From the IMG/VR virus record IMGVR_UViG_3300020470_000857, positions 1 through 23,531 of that record: a DNA stretch of 23,531 nt; one strand, written 5' to 3'. Below are positions 14,651 to 20,796 of the stretch, one piece after another. The translations under genes were made by a program, and so were the position numbers. This DNA comes from a virus. Position 1 is the first letter of the stretch; each line of letters begins with the position of its first letter. A model generated the notes under the pieces. The model was not told the DNA's origin. It searched no databases and saw only the letters and a list, made by a program, of their open reading frames with translations.

Positions 14651-16756
14651 ATGCCATCGACAGTATACAAGGGAGATTTAGTAGAGGCCTCGTTCGGCCA
14701 TGAGAGCGGTATGGTATTGCATCATGATTTTCAAGGTGCTTCTGGTAGTTTCAGATTTCACGCTTTTGATGTAGATACAGATGCAGGAGAAGGAACAGAC
14801 TACAGTACGCTGTATTTTTCGGGTGGAGCGAGTGATTGGCCTGTCGATAGCGGGGTACTCGCATATCCCGTAGGGATGCTAGTGGGTTCGCAACTGATAT
14901 TCAGAGGCCTTACTCAAAGCAACCCCGCAAATGGTGACACTAAATTCGACAAGGCTAACAACGCCTCAGAGGGTAAGATATTCACAATCATAGAACATAC
15001 CTATGACCACAGTAACACTAGGACTCAGTTGAGGATACATCCTCCTTTAGTGAATCAGAGAGCAAGTGGCGGTGCGATGGAATCCACTGAGGGGGCTATA
15101 GAGATTCTTCCTTTCAAGACTCCGACTATGGATACTGACCAACAGATAAACAATGCCGCTAATGCATCCGCTGAGAGGGTCATGACTGACCAATTCGTAG
15201 GCATCGTCAATACGATAACCCTACCAGAGACGAAGGTCGACCTCAAGAGGTTCCATGTCGTTGGACTAGGTAGGGACGTAGCCATCCAGACTCCCGGTAG
15301 GTTCCTCAATCAAGGAGGGTCATTTGAAGCCAATCTTCACAACTCACGATGGTTGTATTATTGTCTGGGTAGCGAGGTGACTAAACCTTCCAGTCATGAA
15401 GGTGGTGAGAATGGCAATGATTACCGATTGAACGTCGCTTCTCACGCTGGAACCTCGATGATAGTTGTTGGTCAAACAAATGGCAGTAATGCTCCAACTC
15501 AAAAGGATGAAGGCGATAATCAGGTGGGTGTCACAAGGGGTGATTACATCTACCTCAACGATGCAGATACCGTAGACGTAGATGTCCATATGGGTGGCAT
15601 TGCTCCCGGTGATACCGGGGTATGGCCCACCAATTATGTCGAAGATGGTAAGACGACGACTATCTTGAGCAGAGCAAAGAAGAAGGAAGTCAGAAGAGTA
15701 GTGTCTGTCGTTCGTAATTCACCTGTCGATTACATCTGGTTGGACGACCCTTTGAATTTCGCTCATGACCTACATACACCAGTGAAATTCATCAGATACC
15801 TATCTAATGGTGACGCTTCAAGCCCTCATTTCAATTCAGCAACGGCCTCTCTAGAGAATCCAGTGAATAAGATGTATTTCTCAAAGGACACTGTCCCTTC
15901 CTTCGCTCTTGAAGTCAGCATAAGGAGACGTGATGTCGATGATGGGACTCCAACGACTGAAGCCACAGGTGGTGGTATAAACGATAGTAAGCAACTGACT
16001 CGTGTCTTCCGTGGTTGCAAGATAAAGGATTGGTCTGTCACTGCTGATACTGACGCCGCTCTCAGACTCACCGCTAACTTCGATGCGGCTCTATGCTACA
16101 CTGACACAGGAAGGTTGGAAAGCACTAAGGGAGACAGGTATGACACTCATCGGCTATTTGAAGACGCACAAGGTGGTATATCTGGCAATTGGGCGCAAGC
16201 GGCCCAACTCTCGTCCCGTAAGGAGATGGGGTTAGCGAAGGGAACTCAGAAACCATTCATGTTCTACAATGGGACAATCAGAGTAGCGGGTGTTACATTG
16301 GGACAGGTAGTCTCTTTCACTCTCAATGGTAAGACTGGTGTCGAACAGCATTACACGATAAATGGTGTCACTACAGCGGATGCATCGACTGACCAAGTGC
16401 CATTCGCAGGAACTAGGAATGCCAGCATAGCCGTAGAGGGTAAGACCGAATACGATTTGGAGATGGAGATTATCGTCGATGACCCGGTGTTCTATCACAA
16501 CATGAGAAGGTCAATACACAATCATGATGAGGACACCACAGATAAAGTAGACACAGATGTCATCAGACTTTCCTTTACGAAGCAGGGGACTGGAGCGTCC
16601 TCCGCTAGAGAGCAATTGGATTTCGTCATAGATGACTATTACATCACCGAAGCACCGCTCCCCATACCAGAGGATAAGGGTCCAATCAAGAGTACCCTAA
16701 AGATAATGCCCAAGTCTGTGAAAGTGGTTGCTAGAGATACCATACTACACGCATGA
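14651..16756 (+). CDS. Major tail (tube) protein, oversized
   Basis: A 701-residue protein. ATG 14651 is preferred because GAAGTGAT lies five bases upstream. A GTG at 14642 in the same frame lies inside that site. A tube-like signature at residues about 456-473 (CKIKDWSVTADTDAALRL), preceded by SFALEVSIRRRD and followed by TANFDAALCYTD, matches the central sheet of phage tail tube proteins. Earlier, TLPETKVDLKRFHVVGLGRD and a GGSFEANLHNSRWLYYCLGS segment fit the first tube strands. Usual tube proteins have 150-350 residues. Here an N-terminal domain of about 180 residues and a middle insert around 270-390 add mass, probably displayed on the tail surface. The chaperone and tape genes follow shortly after. 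Confidence 0.75.
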   Translation: MPSTVYKGDLVEASFGHESGMVLHHDFQGASGSFRFHAFDVDTDAGEGTDYSTLYFSGGASDWPVDSGVLAYPVGMLVGSQLIFRGLTQSNPANGDTKFDKANNASEGKIFTIIEHTYDHSNTRTQLRIHPPLVNQRASGGAMESTEGAIEILPFKTPTMDTDQQINNAANASAERVMTDQFVGIVNTITLPETKVDLKRFHVVGLGRDVAIQTPGRFLNQGGSFEANLHNSRWLYYCLGSEVTKPSSHEGGENGNDYRLNVASHAGTSMIVVGQTNGSNAPTQKDEGDNQVGVTRGDYIYLNDADTVDVDVHMGGIAPGDTGVWPTNYVEDGKTTTILSRAKKKEVRRVVSVVRNSPVDYIWLDDPLNFAHDLHTPVKFIRYLSNGDASSPHFNSATASLENPVNKMYFSKDTVPSFALEVSIRRRDVDDGTPTTEATGGGINDSKQLTRVFRGCKIKDWSVTADTDAALRLTANFDAALCYTDTGRLESTKGDRYDTHRLFEDAQGGISGNWAQAAQLSSRKEMGLAKGTQKPFMFYNGTIRVAGVTLGQVVSFTLNGKTGVEQHYTINGVTTADASTDQVPFAGTRNASIAVEGKTEYDLEMEIIVDDPVFYHNMRRSIHNHDEDTTDKVDTDVIRLSFTKQGTGASSAREQLDFVIDDYYITEAPLPIPEDKGPIKSTLKIMPKSVKVVARDTILHA

Positions 16757-16765
16757 GGCATTGAA

Positions 16766-17404
16766 ATGGATGAGTTACCACCAGCCATAGCCAGAGTGAG
16801 ATACTTCCGAAGATACGGAAGGGATGCTTATGTCGATTGGTTGATTTCGGAGTTAGGGATTAATGCACAGGATATACCCTATTCGACGAGAGCGAAGATA
16901 GATAGTTTCGCAAAGAGTCTTCTGAATCCACCCGCTTGGGTCGAAGCGGCTCAAGAGGTGATGAGTAAGACCCCAGAGGAGGTCGATGCCGAGTACGAGG
17001 AAAAGTGGGATGAGGCGAAGGAGGCTTTGTCCCCACCCTCTGATTCACTATGGCAAGAGGAAGAGGAGGAGGAAGAAGAGGAAGAGGCTATCGAGGTGGC
17101 GGGTGAGAACAACCCGTTCAGTGATAGCGAGATTGATTACAATTCATGGACCGTCGTTGAACTACGGGCCGAGTGCAAGGAGCGAGGGCTTCCGGTATAC
17201 GGAACCAAAGCGGAGATTGTATTGAGGCTACGAAGAGATGATGACACCGTGACACCACAACCAGAAGAAGATGAGACCGAAGCCCCCTCGGAAGAGGCTG
17301 TTGAGGAATCGTCAGATACCCCCTCGGAAGAGGCTGTAACAGAGGAAGTGAATGAAAATGCCGCAGATAGCGAACAAGGAAGCGATACTGAAGAAGAAGA
17401 ATGA
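16766..17404 (+). CDS. Acidic SAP-domain protein of the tail module
   Basis: A 212-residue protein with ATG 16766 behind TGAGG. An N-terminal helical part contains ARVRYFRRYGRDAYVDWLIS. Ten consecutive Glu codons run from 17057 to 17086 (residues 98-107). Residues about 125-158 are a clear SAP motif (SWTVVELRAECKERGLPVYG, then TKAEIVLRLRR). The tail of about 50 residues is almost entirely Glu, Ser, Thr and Pro, with a duplicated PSEEAV unit. SAP domains usually bind DNA or proteins. The acidic arms are unlike a DNA-binding protein, so a protein-binding assembly factor is my guess. Its end overlaps the start of the tail chaperone gene by 47 bases. I know no named family with this layout. Confidence 0.75.
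   Translation: MDELPPAIARVRYFRRYGRDAYVDWLISELGINAQDIPYSTRAKIDSFAKSLLNPPAWVEAAQEVMSKTPEEVDAEYEEKWDEAKEALSPPSDSLWQEEEEEEEEEEAIEVAGENNPFSDSEIDYNSWTVVELRAECKERGLPVYGTKAEIVLRLRRDDDTVTPQPEEDETEAPSEEAVEESSDTPSEEAVTEEVNENAADSEQGSDTEEEE
17283..17337 (+). repeat. 19-bp direct repeat in the acidic tail coding region
   Basis: CCCCCTCGGAAGAGGCTGT occurs exactly at 17283-17301 and 17319-17337. The 36-base spacing keeps the frame, so it encodes a repeated PSEEAV segment. Perfect identity points to a recent slippage or duplication event in a disordered tail. Confidence 0.85.
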
Positions 17405-17723
17405 ACAGCGACACGAAATACAGGTAGACCCGGAGAACCCGGATTCCGTCATGGAAGTATGGGTTAGGGATATTACCTTCTTCGATGTCCAGAACGCCGC
17501 ACAACGAATGTTCCTCATGAAAGACGGGGAAGCAACACTGGATTTGGCCTCGTATTGGAGATATGCCTTCTCCCATTGGATAGTCAAGACCAATCCAGAT
17601 TTGGATGTGTCAGAACTAATGGAACTCAATGCCTACATTGGGGAACAAATAGCCTCTCTACTACCGAAGCCAGATGAACTGGCGGAGGCCATGCAGGGGG
17701 GGTTTACCAAAGCGAACAGTTGA
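17358..17723 (+). CDS. Tail assembly chaperone, G-like
   Basis: A 121-residue protein. I chose ATG 17358, because GGAAGTGA (17344-17351) lies six bases upstream. ATG 17352 is in frame but too close to that site. It begins with a basic helix (NKEAILKKKNEQRHEIQ), followed by VWVRDITFFDVQNAAQRMFL and helical segments to PKPDELAEAM. Size, all-helical look, and position between the major tail gene and the tape measure match the lambda gpG type of chaperone, which coats the tape measure during tail assembly. Its frame ends with a seven-G run at 17696-17702 and TGA 17721-17723, and the -1 frame leads directly into the T-like ORF. The family varies too much in sequence for a firmer call. Confidence 0.75.
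   Translation: MPQIANKEAILKKKNEQRHEIQVDPENPDSVMEVWVRDITFFDVQNAAQRMFLMKDGEATLDLASYWRYAFSHWIVKTNPDLDVSELMELNAYIGEQIASLLPKPDELAEAMQGGFTKANS
17696..17702 (+). promoter_or_regulatory. Probable -1 ribosomal frameshift site (seven G)
   Basis: GGGGGGG is positioned so that the G-frame codons are GGG 17697-17699 and GGG 17700-17702, preceded by one more G. Both tRNAs can therefore slip back one base and re-pair fully (X XXX XXX). The new frame reads GTT TAC CAA AGC GAA CAG TTG without a stop and enters the T ORF. Such shifts are widely conserved between tail chaperone genes G and T. The expected product has 213 residues (115 from G, 98 from the -1 frame). Confidence 0.72.
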
Positions 17724-17998
17724 AGGTTCAACATTTTCTAAAGAATGGTCAAGTAGAAAATGTTGGAGATGTGTATCTCCATACACAATTGTTCGCCTAC
17801 CGAATAGCGAAACATTACAACATATCACTGGGTGAGGTCTATAGTATGAGTGACGAGTTATTCAAACAATCACTCGTTTGGGCTCTCGCTGTCGAGGAAG
17901 AGGAAGAGAGGAATCGCAAGATAGAGAGCGCTAAGAATAGCACTAATCAAGAAGTCGTGACATTGGACTATGACTTCCTCAATTCGGAGGACTTCTAA
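17720..17998 (+). CDS. Tail assembly chaperone T domain (expressed as G-T fusion)
   Basis: The ORF from TTG 17720 encodes 92 residues, but the frame is open back to the slippery G run, and no good ribosome site precedes the TTG. Frameshift expression as a G-T fusion is therefore more likely than separate initiation. The sequence has a helical core (LHTQLFAYRIAKHYNISLGE and ELFKQSLVWALAVEEEEERN) and an acidic end. In lambda the T part of gpG-T contacts the major tail protein and brings it to the chaperone-coated tape measure. The stop TAA overlaps the tape measure ATG by one base. Confidence 0.72.
   Translation: MKVQHFLKNGQVENVGDVYLHTQLFAYRIAKHYNISLGEVYSMSDELFKQSLVWALAVEEEEERNRKIESAKNSTNQEVVTLDYDFLNSEDF
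17727..17767 (+). promoter_or_regulatory. Strong hairpin downstream of the slippery site
   Basis: Bases 17730-17739 (AACATTTTCT) and 17755-17764 (AGAAAATGTT) are perfect reverse complements. C29-G65, a T28-G66 wobble and T27-A67 (last two digits of 177xx) extend the stem to 13 pairs around a 15-base loop. It lies 24 bases after the G run. That is farther than the usual 5-9 bases for a stimulator, but it is placed to slow ribosomes or to hide the region after TTG 17720. It lies within coding sequence and lacks a T run, so it is not a terminator. Confidence 0.6.
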
Positions 17999-19101
17999 TG
18001 TCAATGGCGGCACTGCTCAACTCGTTGGCCGCAGTATCCAGTTCGACTAGTACCATCTCCAGTGCTATGACTGGTATTGGCAATCTAGTGAGTGGACTCG
18101 GAACAGCATTGAAGAATGCATTTGGCAATGCCGCTGATTGGGCTGTGGAGAAGTTCAATGGACTCAAAGACTGGTTCAATGAGCATATCATGCCTCTGTT
18201 ACAACCCTTCTTAGATATTGGAATAAGCGTCTTCGGGACTTTGCAAGAAGCGTGGGGTCTATTCATGACAACCGCTAAAGATATTTTCAACAGTGTGCTC
18301 ATGCCGATATGGGGAGCAATGGAATCCGCTTTTGGCGTATTGATGAGTCTTTTCTCTGGTGATTGGGAAGGAGCCATGACCAAGGCTCAAGAGCATTTCA
18401 ACACCTACATAATGCCGATATGGGATAATCTGGTGGAGAAGGTGACCGGGGTTGCTGATTTCATAAGGGGCATTCTAGGTGACGCTTGGGATTGGGCGGC
18501 AGGGATGTTTGAGACTCATCTGGGTGGAAAGATAGACTGGTTGCAGGAGAAGTTCGCAAACGTCTCTACTTTCATCAGTGAGAAATGGAGTGGCTTCACA
18601 AGCACAGCACAGGAGTTGTGGAACACCCATGTGCAACCGCTATTCGATAATCTGAGTTCGATAGACCCATTCACACCGTTAAGCAACGCTTTCGACTCCG
18701 CTATGAACACGATGACGAACATCTACGATTCCACACTTGGTCCTGTGATAGATGTCTTGTCTGGTATCACCCTAAGTGACATCATAGGCGAATTGACTGA
18801 TTTGGCAGACAAGGCCGCAGATGTGGCAGGTGGCGCTCTCGGTAAGATAGCAGGTTGGGGGAAGAGCGCCGTTGGTGGAGTCGCTGACGCCGCGAAGAGC
18901 GTCATACCCGGTGGTAGCGATGGTGGCGGTGGAGGAGCAGAAGGTACGACTGGTGCTTCCAGCATCAATCAGACATTCAACATGACCTTTGAGGTCAGTG
19001 GGGTCACAGACAGAAGCGACAAGAGAGCATTGGCTACAGAAATAAGCGCTATCATACAGGAGGAGATAGCGAGAAACTCGGGGACGACTACATTCGGATA
19101 A
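17998..19101 (+). CDS. Tape measure protein (short)
   Basis: A 367-residue protein. ATG 17998 overlaps the upstream TAA by one base and has GGAGG at 17986-17990. The N-terminus is Ser/Ala-rich and helical. Residues 60-207 are four repeats of exactly 37 residues with conserved Phe/Asn, Met-Pro and Trp positions. Hydrophobic helices and a Gly-rich linker near 305-320 follow. The C-terminus (NMTFEVSGVTDRSDKRALAT, then EISAIIQEEIARNSG) is typical of tape measure ends. It sets tail length and is held by the upstream chaperones. At the usual 1.5 angstroms per residue the tail would be about 55 nm, if the whole protein is used. I see no peptidase or transglycosylase domain. Confidence 0.85.
   Translation: MSMAALLNSLAAVSSSTSTISSAMTGIGNLVSGLGTALKNAFGNAADWAVEKFNGLKDWFNEHIMPLLQPFLDIGISVFGTLQEAWGLFMTTAKDIFNSVLMPIWGAMESAFGVLMSLFSGDWEGAMTKAQEHFNTYIMPIWDNLVEKVTGVADFIRGILGDAWDWAAGMFETHLGGKIDWLQEKFANVSTFISEKWSGFTSTAQELWNTHVQPLFDNLSSIDPFTPLSNAFDSAMNTMTNIYDSTLGPVIDVLSGITLSDIIGELTDLADKAADVAGGALGKIAGWGKSAVGGVADAAKSVIPGGSDGGGGGAEGTTGASSINQTFNMTFEVSGVTDRSDKRALATEISAIIQEEIARNSGTTTFG
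18175..18618 (+). repeat. Four tandem 37-residue repeats in the tape measure
   Basis: Residues 60-96, 97-133, 134-170 and 171-207 begin FNEHIMP, FNSVLMP, FNTYIMP and FETHLGG. A fifth, WNTHVQP, starts in phase at 208. Each unit is 111 bases without any gap. DNA identity is weak, so the array is old and kept in phase by selection. Confidence 0.8.
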
Positions 19102-19113
19102 TGGGGTAGGTAA

Positions 19114-20790
19114 ATGGTAGTAGAAAGAAACGGGTATCCAATACGATTGATACAGGACAATGGGAATATCATCGAACTCATGGCTAATCGCATAGACATG
19201 AACGTCACTCGTAAGACGGGTGGCAAACCCATGCCAATGACTGGTAGTAGTAGGTTCTCCATGGACTTAAATCTGAATAAGGCCATGATTACAATTCAAG
19301 GGGTATTCATAGATGACACTATAGCAACTGGTGGTAGCAAGGCTTCTACTGTAATCGACTTCTCCAAGACTGTTACGACTCGTAATAAAAATAGTAATGG
19401 TACTTACGCTGGTCCTAAGAGTGGCGGTTGGTATGGTACTGGTTCTAATTTGCAGTATTTGTACCAAGCAGATGCTAGGGGAAATGAGGCGAATGGAATA
19501 GAATGTGAATTAACGAAGAGGACAGACGCTTCAGCGGGTCGATATTTCATCCCTAATGTCGATGTCATTCGCGGAGCCTTTTCGATACGTTCCTTGGTGG
19601 ATGGTGAGTTGAAGCACATTAATTTCAAGAGTGTGAATAATACTTCTACCCCTCGGACTGATACCACCGCCTATAACTCGGGTCCAAGCGATGCAACCGT
19701 TAATGTCGATTTCAGTGGTAATTTCGCTACTGGGTATGGTAACGATTTGACTGGGGAGAATAATGGCGGCGGTATAACGAACCATCAGCCGTCGTATTCT
19801 AAGAGTTACAAAGCCTCTTGGGACCACCAAGCGCCTTATGCTTACAACGATGGTACTGGCGCTAATATCCGCACTGTGAAGATGAAAGAGAGCGTCAATA
19901 ACGAGATACACGTTGGGCAGATTATATTCGGTGCTGGTATACCCGCTGACACAACTGTCGTTTCAAAGGTGACATACAATGGTGATGATTATGTCAGACT
20001 AAGCGCAGACCCTACTGCGTCTGCTGGTAATGGGTCTTCTTCGTGGGGCGATATATCTCTATCACAATACAGAGGAGTGACTCCCGAAACCCTCGCTACT
20101 GGTGTAGCCGCCGCTATTAATGGGAAGTTAAGTGCTCATTTTACCGCAGAGGTAGTGGAAGTCGAGGATGAGGATAATACAAAGATGAATGGTGGAGTGA
20201 AGATTACACAGGTGAATAATGGAAGCGTTGATGAGACGTATAGTGTGAGTTTCGGAGAGGGAAATTATGGCTATCTACGACCTTTCGTAGAACCGTATAC
20301 AGGTGGCAAATCGGACATTCAGAAATCTGCTGGTGATAAGGTGCAGGACTTATGGGGGGTAATCAACAATAGTAGACCTGCTGATAAGATATCTATTCCC
20401 AGAGAGCGTGCATCTTTTCTACGCAAAATGAATATGAGAGTCCCCGAATTTCTGCAAGATAGAGGGAAGGGAGATTACATAGTTGGTCTTCAATTGCCGT
20501 ATAACTCAATGGTGCAGTCTAGTGAAACGGGGATGTACGTCCCTCGGAATTTCCTAGTTCCCGTTGGAAAATCGACAGATGCGAATGGGCCAGAAGAGGG
20601 TAAAGCAGGTAGACCATTCGGCAATAAGGGCTCAGAGGAGAATAACGAGCCAGCCAATGTAAAGTTCTCCAAGTTAGGTTTCACCTCTGGTATTCAAGGC
20701 ACTGTCACCAAGTTCGATGTCTCATATGATGCTGGTGAGAACGTCTATGTCTTCACTATGATATTCGCACCGATAAACAGGATGATTTGA
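19114..20790 (+). CDS. Baseplate/distal tail protein, probable
   Basis: A 558-residue protein with ATG 19114 behind GGGGTAGG. The N-terminal 70 residues are beta-rich (YPIRLIQDNGNIIELMANRI and MDLNLNKAMITIQGVFIDD) and resemble the opening ring domain of distal tail or baseplate hub proteins. The middle is long, polar and Gly/Asn-rich, with an insert at about 325-385 containing LATGVAAAINGKLSAHFTAE. The last 40 residues return to an ordered beta structure (KFDVSYDAGENVYVFTMIF). Following the tape measure directly, it fits the Dit position, and its ends may form the ring domain while the middle is exposed. No catalytic motif is visible. The family is not firmly recognised. Confidence 0.68.
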   Translation: MVVERNGYPIRLIQDNGNIIELMANRIDMNVTRKTGGKPMPMTGSSRFSMDLNLNKAMITIQGVFIDDTIATGGSKASTVIDFSKTVTTRNKNSNGTYAGPKSGGWYGTGSNLQYLYQADARGNEANGIECELTKRTDASAGRYFIPNVDVIRGAFSIRSLVDGELKHINFKSVNNTSTPRTDTTAYNSGPSDATVNVDFSGNFATGYGNDLTGENNGGGITNHQPSYSKSYKASWDHQAPYAYNDGTGANIRTVKMKESVNNEIHVGQIIFGAGIPADTTVVSKVTYNGDDYVRLSADPTASAGNGSSSWGDISLSQYRGVTPETLATGVAAAINGKLSAHFTAEVVEVEDEDNTKMNGGVKITQVNNGSVDETYSVSFGEGNYGYLRPFVEPYTGGKSDIQKSAGDKVQDLWGVINNSRPADKISIPRERASFLRKMNMRVPEFLQDRGKGDYIVGLQLPYNSMVQSSETGMYVPRNFLVPVGKSTDANGPEEGKAGRPFGNKGSEENNEPANVKFSKLGFTSGIQGTVTKFDVSYDAGENVYVFTMIFAPINRMI

Positions 20791-20796
20791 TGCCAT

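Noticed and set aside
16986-17225. Plus-strand frame of 79 residues, Arg-rich
   Set aside because: It is an out-of-frame reading of the poly-Glu and SAP coding region.
17118-17629. Minus-strand frames of 105 and 152 residues near the chaperone genes
   Set aside because: They lie opposite the SAP-domain and G-like genes and show no recognisable sequence.
17700-17706. GGGTTTA as the frameshift heptamer
   Set aside because: It is read as GGG TTT A in the G frame, the wrong phase for X XXY YYZ slippage. The all-G heptamer is in phase.
17727-17767. Intrinsic terminator
   Set aside because: The stem lies within coding sequence, has no following T run, and the tape measure gene downstream must be expressed.
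17998-19101. A lysozyme or peptidase domain in the tape measure
   Set aside because: No catalytic motif was found. The protein consists of helical repeats, a Gly linker and a typical C-terminus.
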